Source: a virus
Reading direction: 5' to 3' (one strand)
DNA length: 29,772 nucleotides
Virus record (IMG/VR): IMGVR_UViG_3300043410_000409
Location: 1 to 29,772 of that record
In this document: positions 15,893-25,180 of the stretch, one piece after another
How the letters are laid out: each line of letters begins with the position of its first letter
Numbering within the stretch: the stretch's first letter is position 1
The notes under the pieces: model-generated
Told to the model about the DNA's origin: nothing
Databases searched by the model: none
Seen by the model: only the letters and a program-made list of their open reading frames with translations
Program-made: the position numbers and the translations under genes

Positions 15893-16778
15893 TGGTCTGG
15901 TTTCCCTTGGCGTCGAAATGAATGATGTTACCCGCAGCGTCCTTTACGGTGAACGAGCCATCGCTATACTGCGTGGTCGGGCGGCCCTTGTACTTGCCTT
16001 CGGGGACTACCCCTTTGCCTATAGCAACGGGGGCGGCCCCACTATCAGGACGCGGAACCCAGCCCACGCCCGGCTGGAAAGTAGCGCCGGACCACGGATT
16101 GGGCTGCTTCAACACCGCAGCGGAAGACGTTTGCAGCTTGAGCAGCCGGTCAATGTCGGCCAGATCGGCATCGTCGCCTTCCAGCAGATACTTGCGGCGC
16201 AGTGCCTGCTGCGCGTCGGCTTTCGCCTGCTCAGCTTCACGGTTGGTCTTCTGGATGTCGGCCAGCGCGGGCGTGATGTTGCCCATGATCTCGCCAAAGC
16301 TGCGGCCCAGCGTGGGCTTGCCGATGGCGGCTGCCAGCGCGAATAGCTGCTCGGAGCGCGACGGGCCAAAGCGGCGGTTTTTAAGCGCTTCGGTCTCTTC
16401 GTCGTAGTTCTTCTGCCGATTGGTTGCCGCCGTAGACAGTCGCGTGTTGAGGCGAGCGGTTAACGCATCCTGCATTCGGTAGAAATCGTCCAACGTGCGC
16501 GGCGCGGTATTGCTGGGAAGCGCGCCCTGTGCAGTTGCTTCGTCGTCTTCCACTTTCGGCGTTCCTTGCTGTGCGTAGACCGGAGCCTGCGACCGATTAA
16601 CTGGGGGCAGTTCGCCTGCGAAGCCGCCCGTGGACAGAGGGCCACTATACGTTGGGGGCGGCAATCCATCAACGAATACATTGTTCGCATTGCGCCAGCG
16701 CTCCAGTTCAGTCGGCATCGCATCCGGGAAGTTTTTCCGAATGTAATCTGTCCACTGATCCGCCGTATAGTGAGACAC
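15885..16778 (-). CDS. Internal virion protein candidate (297 aa)
   Basis: It starts with GTG at 16778, six bases after AAGGA. The N-terminal 90 residues are Pro/Gln-rich and probably disordered. Residues about 90-220 are helical with a coiled coil rich in Ala, Gln and Arg. The C-terminal part has a short beta-rich segment with KYKGRPTTQYSDGSF and NIIHFDAKG. I recognise no enzyme motif. Its place within the block of large Gln/Ala-rich genes suggests an internal virion or ejection component. Confidence 0.65.
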   Translation of the reverse strand: MSHYTADQWTDYIRKNFPDAMPTELERWRNANNVFVDGLPPPTYSGPLSTGGFAGELPPVNRSQAPVYAQQGTPKVEDDEATAQGALPSNTAPRTLDDFYRMQDALTARLNTRLSTAATNRQKNYDEETEALKNRRFGPSRSEQLFALAAAIGKPTLGRSFGEIMGNITPALADIQKTNREAEQAKADAQQALRRKYLLEGDDADLADIDRLLKLQTSSAAVLKQPNPWSGATFQPGVGWVPRPDSGAAPVAIGKGVVPEGKYKGRPTTQYSDGSFTVKDAAGNIIHFDAKGNQTNG

Positions 16779-16787
16779 TGTCGTTCC

Positions 16788-17813
16788 TTAAATCTTTTTA
16801 AGGGCGTTGATAAGACCAGCCGCCGCAGTCGCACCCGAAGCGATGTCCTGACCCGTCGTGGTGGTCGGCACCGCATTCGGAGTGATGCCGAACTCTTCGA
16901 CCGTCTTCGGCACGGCACCGGCCACGCCTTGCAATGCGCCCATCATCGCGTTGAGCTTGTTCTGCTCGTCTGCCTGCTGGCGTTCCCACTCGGCGCGCGC
17001 AAAGTCGAGGTTCTGTTGGCCGAGCTGCTGTTGCTGCGTGCCGATCTGGTTGAGCGCACCGGCACCCGCCAGCTCTTGGTTCTGGCGCTGCTGGGCAAGT
17101 GCGGCCATCTGCGCCGCATTTGCCGCCATGTTCGACGTGTCGGTGTTGTAAAGGCCGCCAGCGAGCTGCCCGAGGGTAGCCTGACGCGACAGATCGGTCT
17201 GAGCCGCGCCCAGCGCCTGACCGTAGCCCTGCTGAAGTGCGCCGGTTTGCTGCGCCGAAATGCCTTCCATGGTGTCGCGCAAGGCGCGGCCCATGAGTTC
17301 AGCCTGACGCGTGCCGCCGAACTGGCCAGCGGCGGTCATGCGGTCGCTGATGCCGGGCAGAAGCTGCTCGTTCAACGTGCGAAGCCCAAGCTGACCGATG
17401 CGGTTGGCGACCTGTTCGGTGTACGGGTTCATGTACGCGCCGACAGTCTGTGCGGCGGTCTGGCCAGCCTGATTGAGGTACGGCTGCGCGGCGTTCAGGC
17501 CCGAGCGGCCGAACGTGTTCTGCGTCTGCTGCGAGGCGGTGTTCAGCTCGGGGCGGAACACGTTGACGCCTTGCTGCGTCTGCTTGAACGCGGCTTCCTG
17601 ATCGGGCGTGAAGCCAGCAAAGCGCTGGATAGGGTTGCCGCTGGCGTCGGTGTACGCTTGGAACGGCTTGGCTGCGATAGCCTGCTGGTTGGCCAGCACA
17701 TCCATGCCGTAGTTGGTGTACCAGTCGGGCAGCGTGGTCGAAGTGCTGAGCGCCTTAACGGCGGACCCGGCCGGAACCTGAGCGCCCCCTGTCAAGAAAT
17801 CACTGAGAGCCAT
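16788..17813 (-). CDS. Gln/Ala-rich internal virion protein (341 aa)
   Basis: The product is highly Gln/Ala/Asn-rich and helical from about residue 85 to 300, with an N-terminal segment containing DWYTNYGMDVL and PFQAYTD. This composition resembles internal core or ejection proteins of podovirus-like phages. The start overlaps the previous stop (TAATG). No catalytic residues are apparent. Confidence 0.7.
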   Translation of the reverse strand: MALSDFLTGGAQVPAGSAVKALSTSTTLPDWYTNYGMDVLANQQAIAAKPFQAYTDASGNPIQRFAGFTPDQEAAFKQTQQGVNVFRPELNTASQQTQNTFGRSGLNAAQPYLNQAGQTAAQTVGAYMNPYTEQVANRIGQLGLRTLNEQLLPGISDRMTAAGQFGGTRQAELMGRALRDTMEGISAQQTGALQQGYGQALGAAQTDLSRQATLGQLAGGLYNTDTSNMAANAAQMAALAQQRQNQELAGAGALNQIGTQQQQLGQQNLDFARAEWERQQADEQNKLNAMMGALQGVAGAVPKTVEEFGITPNAVPTTTTGQDIASGATAAAGLINALKKI

Positions 17814-19903
17814 TACGAACGTCCTCCTGACAGGTATGCCTCGGGCTTTTTGGCATTAACACTAAACTTGCCTCGGGCCAAGTTGCGGCCCTTATGTTTG
17901 CGAATATTCGCGCGGAACTTGTCGAGCTGAGCCGCACCGGCTTTGCTGGAGCCGTTACCGAGCAGCGCGACAGTCTCGGCGTCTATGACGTACTCGCCGT
18001 CGGACAACTGCGCGGGGATGCTGTCGCTGCGCCCATCGCCGGGGCCACCAACGGCAAAGCTGCCGCCCATGGCCTTTTTGACAGGTTCAACGGTTCCGGG
18101 CTTCACTTCAAAATTGACATGCGGCGTCTCTTGCGGGCCGAGCCACTGTGAGGTGAGCGGATCGTAACCCGCCGGGTTCACGCCGCCATACTGCGGGATG
18201 TCGCTGGGCTTCACGCGCTCTGCGGCGGTGCCCATGCCGAACTTGGTCCAGTCGCCGCCAGCCGGAGCCGTGGGGCCGGTAGCGCCGCCCACACCGCCGA
18301 CCTTGAACGCGCCGTTGACGCCGGGCGTGGGCAGCTTGGCCGAATACAGCGGGTTCTTGGCGCCGAGGCCGAAGGGGATCGTCGCGGACGACTTACCGCC
18401 GCCACCGCCGAACAGACTTTCGACAAGCGGAATAAGCGGCGCACCGGCTTCAACAACGTCGATGACCTTGTCGAGGGTGGACTTGGTGTCGGTCTTTTCG
18501 GTGCTGGTGGGCGCCTTCGATCCGCCATCGGGCAGCAATTCGCTGACTGCACTGCCATACACGCTGCTCAGATCAGGCTTAGGCTTTGCCGTAACGACGA
18601 TTTCGCCATCTGGGCCGACAGTGCTTGGAGTGTACGTATCAATAATCGAAGGCACGGCGCTAGATATCGCCCCGGTGGTAGCATCCACTGGTTTCGGCTT
18701 TGCCGTTACGACGATCTGGTCTTCGGCGCTGGGCGGCTGCATCGAGGCGCTCGGGTTCAGCACGCTAGGTGTAACCGAACCCATGATCCCGTCAAAAGCG
18801 CTGTTTAGGTCAGAGTAGCGAACGCCGTTAACGACTAGCGGGTCGGCGGCGTCGAGGGCGCCCTCGGCGCCTTGGGTCGGTGCCGCTTGCTTGATCTCGT
18901 CCAGAGAAGGCAGCTTATCAAAGGACAAGCCGGGTATTTTGCTTGCGATAGTCGGTGCCAGAGCGCCGATAATTCCGGGAAGTGCGCTTTTTGCCGCGTT
19001 AACAACGATCTCGTTTCCGAGTGCGTTCGAAGCCACATCACTGGCGGCACTTGAAACGCCGCTTGGCATGAGTTTGTTGACTTGTTGCAGCGCGTCACCA
19101 AGCACCGGAACCTTATCGAGTGCTTTGCCAATGTCAGACCCAAGGGGCGTGCCTTTGAGCAACCCAGCCGTAGCGGCGGAAATAAGTCCAGCTTTAAGCG
19201 GGTCTTTTCCGGCAGACATCGCGCCAACACCTGAAGCCATACCAGATGCAATAGCAGTTTGAAGAACATTCAGGCCGGGAATGAAAGCCGTGGCAAGGGG
19301 CAAGCCGTATTGCAAAAGCGCGCCCATGACGCCACCAACTCGGGGGTCACTTGCGCCAAAAAGCTGCGTGCCCGGCGTGAAGTTGCCCTGCGCATCGGTT
19401 TTGTACAAGTTAAAACCGTATGGCATTCCGGCTTGTTTCTCAACCAGAGCTTGCATCTCCTCGGGAGTAGATGCTCGGCCGACAACCTCATTTTTGGCAT
19501 CAGTCAGCGCGTAGGATTGGCCCGGCTGAAACACCACAGGGGCATTGTTCCGCTCAACCATATTGCCGCTGGCGTCAGGGGCGGAAAGAGAGCCGGTTCC
19601 TCCGGTGTTCATCGTGTCGAACCGGAACACTTGCCCCGTGTTTGAAGCTGCGTTGTCCGCCGTTACCGGATGAAAGCCCTGATAAATGTCATAGTTGATC
19701 TGATCCAGCCCGCTGCTTGAATACGGGTTGAGCGATACGACTTCTTTGCCCTTGGCGGCCTGATCGGCAATGTACTTATCAAGGATCGACTGTTGCTGTG
19801 CGCGCGCTGCGTTTGCAGCCTTCTGGTCAGCTACATACTGCGTCAGCCATGCGTCCATTTCATCCGCACTAGGGGTCGCGGGAGACACTGCGTAATCAGC
19901 CAT
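17813..19903 (-). CDS. Internal core / ejection protein with IVVTAKPKP repeats
   Basis: I place the start at the ATG at 19903, which overlaps the preceding stop by one base (TAATG), giving 696 residues; the longer in-frame extension to 20026 would overlap the 77-residue gene. Residues about 1-60 are a helical coiled coil. Residues about 210-330 are a Gly/Ala hydrophobic region with several potential membrane helices. Two near-identical IVVTAKPKP motifs lie near residues 398 and 435. The C-terminus has an AMGGSFAVGGPGDGRSDSIP element followed by LSDGEYVIDAETVALL, a conserved signature of large internal proteins in marine-type phages. The role is probably in the virion core and DNA delivery. 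Confidence 0.75.
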   Translation of the reverse strand: MADYAVSPATPSADEMDAWLTQYVADQKAANAARAQQQSILDKYIADQAAKGKEVVSLNPYSSSGLDQINYDIYQGFHPVTADNAASNTGQVFRFDTMNTGGTGSLSAPDASGNMVERNNAPVVFQPGQSYALTDAKNEVVGRASTPEEMQALVEKQAGMPYGFNLYKTDAQGNFTPGTQLFGASDPRVGGVMGALLQYGLPLATAFIPGLNVLQTAIASGMASGVGAMSAGKDPLKAGLISAATAGLLKGTPLGSDIGKALDKVPVLGDALQQVNKLMPSGVSSAASDVASNALGNEIVVNAAKSALPGIIGALAPTIASKIPGLSFDKLPSLDEIKQAAPTQGAEGALDAADPLVVNGVRYSDLNSAFDGIMGSVTPSVLNPSASMQPPSAEDQIVVTAKPKPVDATTGAISSAVPSIIDTYTPSTVGPDGEIVVTAKPKPDLSSVYGSAVSELLPDGGSKAPTSTEKTDTKSTLDKVIDVVEAGAPLIPLVESLFGGGGGKSSATIPFGLGAKNPLYSAKLPTPGVNGAFKVGGVGGATGPTAPAGGDWTKFGMGTAAERVKPSDIPQYGGVNPAGYDPLTSQWLGPQETPHVNFEVKPGTVEPVKKAMGGSFAVGGPGDGRSDSIPAQLSDGEYVIDAETVALLGNGSSKAGAAQLDKFRANIRKHKGRNLARGKFSVNAKKPEAYLSGGRS

Positions 19904-20136
19904 TAACCTTGTCCCTCTAGCATCGGGTATGCTCGCATGGCCCACTCGCGCCACTCGGTGAATTGATACGGGTTCGGAGGGTTGCGCTGCGCAAAGGGCT
20001 GCGCGCGTACAAACGCCGCGGCCCATGGCTGCCAGTCGCGTTCATCGACTAGGCGGCCAAAGGACCAAGCGTCACCGTTGGACAGTATAACCGCATCTGC
20101 CCATTGAAGCAATGTCATGCCGCGCGGGTCGATCAT
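19903..20136 (-). CDS. Small virion-region protein of unknown function (77 aa)
   Basis: It starts in an ATGA overlap with the nozzle-like gene and ends in a TAATG overlap with the core protein gene, so it is firmly in the operon. It is rich in Trp and other aromatics (seven Trp residues, including WADAVIL, WSFGRL and DWQPWAAAF). I do not know its function. Coupling to both neighbours suggests a small structural or assembly factor. Confidence 0.6.
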   Translation of the reverse strand: MIDPRGMTLLQWADAVILSNGDAWSFGRLVDERDWQPWAAAFVRAQPFAQRNPPNPYQFTEWREWAMRAYPMLEGQG

Positions 20137-21752
20137 CCGATGACAGTCGCATCGCCCGGCTGGACGTGCGCCAAGATCAGACCGGTCTGATAGTCGCCGC
20201 CGATCGCGTTGCTGGTAAAGCGGAACCGCAGTTCGCGGCGCTGCGTCTTGAAGTAAACAACCTGATCCTGCGGCGTCGGCGGGTTCTCGTAAATCGTCAT
20301 GATGTCGCCGTTCACTTCCGGCGAGCGGGCGTTGGCGCGGCCGCGCACTTGCACCGTCATGTCACCCGACTGCACGAAGTCCGGTTCAAGCATCAGCACC
20401 TGAAGCGACTTGTTCGTCTGGCTCTGCACCGGCAGCGACATGTCGGCGGTTTCAAAGAACGACAGCACGGGCTGCAAGTTCTGCCCGTCGATCTCGTCCA
20501 CGCCGTCCTCATGCACCCACAGGCGGTATTCTTCGACGTTGCTTTCCTGCGTCACGCGGGTGTTGCCGTCTTCCGTAATGCGCGTGTCGCCAGCTTCAGT
20601 GACGCGCACTTCCTCGCCGCTGATCGTCGGCACAACGCCGGTCATGAGCGGCTTGGGAAAGATCGACGCAAAAGTACCAGCCGAACGGCCGCCGTTGGGC
20701 AGCTCGCAGTCGTACCAAGTGTTCTCGCGCACGTTGTAGATTACGGCGTGCGACGGCTCGGTGGCGTCACCGCGCGGATAGCACCACCAGATTTCACCGT
20801 AGCGCGGCACCTTGAACGCGAACACTTTCTGCCGGTACTGCATGTTCAGTCCGTCGAAGAAGTAGTTCAGGTTCAGCCCGTTTTCGATTTCACGCACGAC
20901 GCCGTTGAACGACAGGAAGCGGTCTGTGCCGATCCAGTAAAAGATGCCGTCGTATTCAATAACCGTGTTCGCGCCGAGGATCGACGACTGCGCGCTGATC
21001 GTGTCGAACTGGAAGATCGCGTCGCCGCCGACGAACGAGGCGCGCACAAGGCTGTCGCCCGACCAGAACAGGCCCGATGGTGAGTTGCCGGGGCCGCCCC
21101 GGAACTGCATCCCGCGCACGATCTTCTGACCGGTGATGTTGGCTGCGCCCGAACCGTCGCCGGTAAAGTCAGTCGGATCACCCGGCACCGACCACATGAT
21201 GTAGCCGTTGTTGCCGAATGCGAAGGTGTACGGATGCAGCGCCACGATCCCGCCGGTCACGCTGTAGCCGGTTGGCAAGTTCGTGATCTCAGTCAGCGCC
21301 GAGGTGCCGAGCAAGTCGCCGTAGAACAACTGGCCGCCGGTGTTATTGCTGATGCTGTTCAGGTTCGGCGCGACTTGCGCGATAAGCTGGATGCCGCCCA
21401 GACCCGCCGCGGTGTCCACGTCGAACTGCCACATGTTGGCGGCGTCCTCAGTCAACGTCGCAGGCGTGCGATTGCTGATGACCGAGGTGTTCAACTCGCT
21501 GTCAATGAAGAAACGCTCAACGTAGTTTCTGGAGCCGCTGTGGACGTAGGTCAGGGCGTCTTGCGTATACTCGTGCAGCGCGCGGCTAACTTCACGCAGA
21601 TACTTGCTGATCGCGCGGTAGCCGCCGATCTTGCGCGGCAGGCCACGCTGAAAGCGCACCCACTGCCCGTCGACGTATTGGTCACCTTCGAACTTGGTGC
21701 CGTCCCGCTTAATGCCGGGCAGTGACCTGATCTGTACGATGTTCTCAGCCAT
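20133..21752 (-). CDS. Nozzle / DNA-stabilisation-like tail protein (539 aa)
   Basis: The protein opens with IRSLPGIKRDGTKFEGDQYV and continues as a beta-rich protein with repeated blade-like elements (a YGSFAFGNNGYIMWSV-type pattern, TDRFLSFNGVVREIE, GEIWWCYPRGD and VYNVRENTWYDCELP). This resembles the beta-propeller-like tail proteins that close the tail tube in short-tailed phages (P22 gp10 type, SU10 nozzle type). It would sit below the adaptor and hold the packaged DNA. About residues 370-400 carry a small tandem of VRVTEAGDTRITEDGNTRVT. Length and position fit; the exact family is an inference. Confidence 0.65.
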   Translation of the reverse strand: MAENIVQIRSLPGIKRDGTKFEGDQYVDGQWVRFQRGLPRKIGGYRAISKYLREVSRALHEYTQDALTYVHSGSRNYVERFFIDSELNTSVISNRTPATLTEDAANMWQFDVDTAAGLGGIQLIAQVAPNLNSISNNTGGQLFYGDLLGTSALTEITNLPTGYSVTGGIVALHPYTFAFGNNGYIMWSVPGDPTDFTGDGSGAANITGQKIVRGMQFRGGPGNSPSGLFWSGDSLVRASFVGGDAIFQFDTISAQSSILGANTVIEYDGIFYWIGTDRFLSFNGVVREIENGLNLNYFFDGLNMQYRQKVFAFKVPRYGEIWWCYPRGDATEPSHAVIYNVRENTWYDCELPNGGRSAGTFASIFPKPLMTGVVPTISGEEVRVTEAGDTRITEDGNTRVTQESNVEEYRLWVHEDGVDEIDGQNLQPVLSFFETADMSLPVQSQTNKSLQVLMLEPDFVQSGDMTVQVRGRANARSPEVNGDIMTIYENPPTPQDQVVYFKTQRRELRFRFTSNAIGGDYQTGLILAHVQPGDATVIG

Positions 21753-21761
21753 AGCCCTGCC

Positions 21762-22466
21762 TTACGCGTAATACTGAAGGGTGACGGAGCCGCCGCTGGG
21801 CACCACGATGCTGTAGCTGTTGCCCGGCGTGACAGCCGTGTTGGTGTACGTCGTGGTCGAAGCCGCGCCGCCCGTGCCGCCGGGGAACGTGAGGCCGATA
21901 GCAGTGGACGACGCGCCAGTTGTCGCGGACGTTTCATAGTACTGCTCGATGCTAAAGTACCAGCCATTGCCGATACCCTTAACCAATGTGCCTGAAGTAT
22001 TGTCCCACGGACCACTAGAAGCGGAGCCAAGGCCGCGCACACGCTTTGACACTGGGTTTTCGTAACTGATAGTCGTACCGTTGGTATTCGGATTGTACAG
22101 GTAGCGCACAGGATAAAAAGTTATCGTGCGGTCTGCGCTGCTGGAGTTTACACTTGATAGTGATGCGTTAGCGTAACCGGTGACATCCGCATACGATGGC
22201 GTGCTACTCGGGCTGCCCGCGCTGGCCGTGCTCTCCAGTGAATACGCAAAATAGCCGCCGTTGCCGGAATACCAGCCCGAACTTGCGGGATCACCCGCGG
22301 CGCCGTAGCCCGACGCCGTAGTAACAAGCGACACGCCGGTTGGCGCGGTCCATGTGCTGTTGCTCGTAAACGTGACCGTTTGCAACGTGCCGCCACCGCC
22401 GGTGGAAGCACGCGCAAACCCAAGAGCCTTAGCGCTTGCCGCACCTTGCGTGATGATAGTCGGCAT
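21762..22466 (-). CDS. Gly/Ser/Thr-rich tail protein (234 aa)
   Basis: It starts at an ATG with AAGGAG about 10 bases upstream. The sequence is rich in Gly, Ser, Thr and Tyr, beginning MPTIITQGAASAKALGF, with an FTSNSTWTAPTG element typical of glycine-rich tail and spike domains. It contains no catalytic motif. The likely role is host-surface recognition at the tail tip or a fibre cap, since it follows the tail fibre gene. It ends with a strand-rich motif (SYSIVVPSGGSVTLQYYA). Confidence 0.6.
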   Translation of the reverse strand: MPTIITQGAASAKALGFARASTGGGGTLQTVTFTSNSTWTAPTGVSLVTTASGYGAAGDPASSGWYSGNGGYFAYSLESTASAGSPSSTPSYADVTGYANASLSSVNSSSADRTITFYPVRYLYNPNTNGTTISYENPVSKRVRGLGSASSGPWDNTSGTLVKGIGNGWYFSIEQYYETSATTGASSTAIGLTFPGGTGGAASTTTYTNTAVTPGNSYSIVVPSGGSVTLQYYA

Positions 22467-22477
22467 CGCGCGGCTCC

Positions 22478-24334
22478 TTAGTACTTGGTCTGCGAAGCCA
22501 GAACCGTGAAGGTGGCGCTGCCCGTCTTGATGACCGTGTAAGTGTACACGTCAATGCTGCTGGCGTTACCGGCAGTCGGCGCGGTGCCGCCCTGCCAACG
22601 GGTCGTGACGCCCGTTGCCGTACCGTCAACCTGCACAACGTTGTTGTAGTACGCGGGCGAGCCTTGCGTCACAAGGAACGCAACCGTGATCGACTGGCCG
22701 GTGCTGAGCAGCGTGTTCAGCGACGTGGTGCCGTTACCGCGCAAGTTCAGCGTCCAGTTACCCGAGGCGGCGGCCGTGTAGTAAACCACCGACTGCGTCG
22801 TCACATCGTAGTTGATCGTGCCAGTCGCAGCCGTGGCGCTTACCGTCGTGGTTTCGGCGATGTTGTTGAACACCGCAGCAAGAGCAGTCGTGCTGCCAGT
22901 GAACGTCTGGCGGCCCGTGAACGTGTTATTGGCAGTAGGATCAAAGCTCGATGCGGCGTTGGTGATCGTGATCGTGCCGGAGCCGTTGGTCACCGAAATG
23001 CCCGAGCCAGCCGTGATGGCGGCGGTGCTGTAGCCCGTGCCATTGCCGATCAGTAGCTGGCCGTTGGTCGGCACACTGGTCGAACCTGTACCGCCCTGCG
23101 CCACACTAAGCGGCGTGGTGAGGCCGGACAGCGACGTAATGTCGCTGTTGGCGCCCGAAGCGGCTGCGGCCAGCGCGGTGCGGGCCAACGACGTAGACGC
23201 GGCGGTGAACAGGCCGATGCCGGTCGTGGTGCCGCCAAGGTTAATCAGCGCGCCGCCAGCGGTCGTTGCGCCGGTGCCGCCGTCCAAGATGGCAACAGGC
23301 GTAGCGATGCCGCCCGTTTCGGCGCTGACCACCACGCTGCCGTCGCAGTACAGGATGGCACGAGCGCCGCGGGCAACAAGAACGCCCGGCGTCTGAGTGC
23401 TGGTCTTGACGCGCAGCGTGTACGAGCCGCCAGTCGTGTTGTTGTAAACCCAGTACTGCTGCACCGTCTTCGGCACGACGATGTCGATGTCGCCAGCCAA
23501 CGCGCCAGTGAACTGGTAGGCAATACGGTTCAGTTCCGAACCGCCCAGCACGTAGTTGCCACTAAGCCCCGCCACGTTGATCGACGTGTAATCGAAGGCA
23601 AACGTTGCATCTTGGCCGAGGCCAAGCGTGTACCAGTTGATGCCGTCAGTCATCAGCGTGGCGCTGTCGCCCGGCTGAAGGGTCAGCGACGCTGCGTCGT
23701 TCACCGTTTCCAGACCTTGCGGGTCGATAGTGAGGTCGCCGGTTCCGCCGTTGCGAACAGCCACAAACCAGTTGTCGCCGACAGCAGAGGCCGAGGGGAG
23801 CGTGAACACGCCGAGGCCAGCGGTCCACACGAAGGCTTTAGCGCGATCGGCGATGCCTGCGGTATAGTCGCTGTTGAACAGCGTAACCGGCGTGGACTGC
23901 GACAGAGTGGCGTTGGTGGCGGTGAGGCCGTAGCCAGCCAGCGCCGAGGCTTGAGCTTGCGCCGTCGATGCACCCATCTGGTACGAGCGCCAGACACCCG
24001 CAGCCGTGCTGTTGTCGGTCAGGTAAAGCTGCCACTGCAACCCTTGCGCAATCGACAGCAGCGTGTTGCCATCGTTGTCCTTGATCGTAATCGTGGACGG
24101 GCCGATGTTGTTGAACAGCACAGTCTGGCCAACGCCGGTCTGATCGGCGGGCGGCATGGTGATCGCGAACGCGCCAGTCGGCGTAACGTCAATGATCCGG
24201 GCGACAAGGTTGTTGCCGACGTTAGCTTCCAGCGGCCACTGAAGCGTGGTGTCGCTTATCAGGCTGAGCGCCAAATAGGATACGTCTGACGGATAAATAG
24301 TGCTTCCGCCAAAGACCTGAGTGTAGCTCGACAT
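22478..24334 (-). CDS. Tail fibre protein (618 aa)
   Basis: The product is low in charge and rich in Gly, Ser, Thr, Val and Asn, with tandem beta-strand modules. It includes several GGTGATTAGGAL/QGGTGSTSVPTNGQLL elements at about residues 350-450, the common repeat of trimeric fibre shafts. The N-terminal 200 residues probably attach to the tail and the C-terminus (from about 480) may bind the receptor. It starts in a TAATG overlap with the adaptor gene. Confidence 0.85.
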   Translation of the reverse strand: MSSYTQVFGGSTIYPSDVSYLALSLISDTTLQWPLEANVGNNLVARIIDVTPTGAFAITMPPADQTGVGQTVLFNNIGPSTITIKDNDGNTLLSIAQGLQWQLYLTDNSTAAGVWRSYQMGASTAQAQASALAGYGLTATNATLSQSTPVTLFNSDYTAGIADRAKAFVWTAGLGVFTLPSASAVGDNWFVAVRNGGTGDLTIDPQGLETVNDAASLTLQPGDSATLMTDGINWYTLGLGQDATFAFDYTSINVAGLSGNYVLGGSELNRIAYQFTGALAGDIDIVVPKTVQQYWVYNNTTGGSYTLRVKTSTQTPGVLVARGARAILYCDGSVVVSAETGGIATPVAILDGGTGATTAGGALINLGGTTTGIGLFTAASTSLARTALAAAASGANSDITSLSGLTTPLSVAQGGTGSTSVPTNGQLLIGNGTGYSTAAITAGSGISVTNGSGTITITNAASSFDPTANNTFTGRQTFTGSTTALAAVFNNIAETTTVSATAATGTINYDVTTQSVVYYTAAASGNWTLNLRGNGTTSLNTLLSTGQSITVAFLVTQGSPAYYNNVVQVDGTATGVTTRWQGGTAPTAGNASSIDVYTYTVIKTGSATFTVLASQTKY

Positions 24335-24987
24335 TACGCCTCCTTCCGAACCGCAGAGCGGTCGAGTATCTTGGCGAGGTCTTCGCCGTTAAGCATGGCC
24401 GCCGAGCGGTCGTACATGCTCTGCCACACCTGAATGCGCTCGTCGTTCTTTAGGAACGGCGTGGCTTCAAGCAGTGTGCCATAGAGCAAGAGCTGCGGCG
24501 CGTATTCGGTAATCCAGTTGGTCTGCACCTCGTCGTCCAGCAACGGCGGCAGCTCATAGTACAGGATTTCAAACGGGTATGCGATGTCCGGCGTCGGCGC
24601 GATCAGCCAGTGGCTGTAATCGTAATCGCTGTAGAATACCGGCTCGCTGGCGTCATCTGGGTTGGGCCAGTAGTTGCGCAGATATTCATAGACCCGCGAG
24701 AAAATGATCTTGCGGTTATTGTTATTCGCGCCGGTGCCAATGTTCATCGACACCGTATCGCGCCAGCGGTCGGGCTTGGGGTATACGGACTGCCCCGGCG
24801 TAAGCGTGCCGGTGACGACGTTGATGAAGCCCTGCACCTTGAGTTCGCGCGCAATGCGACGCTCGGCAAGGTTAATGAGGCGCGGTATCTGCTCGTACAC
24901 GACGGGGTCAGACGCATAGGTTGCGCCACGCTCAAGGTAGCGCCGAACGTCCTGTTGCAGCGTCGTGAATGTCATCGTGGTAGCCAT
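24334..24987 (-). CDS. Head-tail adaptor, SU10-type (217 aa)
   Basis: Features of the SU10-type phage adaptor are visible: an N-terminal helix beginning FTTLQQDVRRYLERG, a region with IPRLINLAERRIARELK, beta strands (VTGTLTPGQSVYPKPDRW), then YWPNPDDASEPVFYSDYDYSH, PFEILYYELPPLLDD and a C-terminal four-helix segment. The protein would ring the portal and bind the tail nozzle. The fibre and nozzle genes next to it support this role. The portal and capsid genes are not in view. Confidence 0.8.
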   Translation of the reverse strand: MATTMTFTTLQQDVRRYLERGATYASDPVVYEQIPRLINLAERRIARELKVQGFINVVTGTLTPGQSVYPKPDRWRDTVSMNIGTGANNNNRKIIFSRVYEYLRNYWPNPDDASEPVFYSDYDYSHWLIAPTPDIAYPFEILYYELPPLLDDEVQTNWITEYAPQLLLYGTLLEATPFLKNDERIQVWQSMYDRSAAMLNGEDLAKILDRSAVRKEA

Positions 24988-25014
24988 ACCGCGCCCCTAT
25001 ATCACAAAGTAATG

Positions 25015-25170
25015 TCAGCCGCCAAGAAAGTGCGATGCCGCCGTGGCGACAGCGGCAACGGTGCCGAGCAGCGCGGCCGCCTTGGCCTTGCCGCCCAGCT
25101 TCGGCTTGTCGTCTTCCATCGGCAAGATTTTGCGAGTGGCTTCTTTGATAAGCAATTTCTTCAGGTCCAT
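25015..25170 (-). CDS. Small single-TM protein (51 aa)
   Basis: I choose the ATG at 25170 preceded by GGAGG; a longer frame to 25224 would overlap the endolysin. The basic N-terminus (MDLKKLLIKEATRK) is followed by a hydrophobic C-terminal helix (about residues 30-50, Ala/Val/Leu/Gly-rich). It lies just after the endolysin, so it may be a membrane accessory to lysis, but it has only one TM and no known motif. Confidence 0.6.
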   Translation of the reverse strand: MDLKKLLIKEATRKILPMEDDKPKLGGKAKAAALLGTVAAVATAASHFLGG

Positions 25171-25180
25171 GTCGGCCTCC

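Noticed and set aside
16566-17930. 454-residue plus-strand ORF
   Set aside because: Lies opposite two coupled minus-strand virion genes and spans their junction; Arg/Leu/His-rich shadow composition.
20112-21083. 323-residue plus-strand ORF
   Set aside because: Antisense to the nozzle-like gene, which has coherent protein features; no motif in the plus-strand product.
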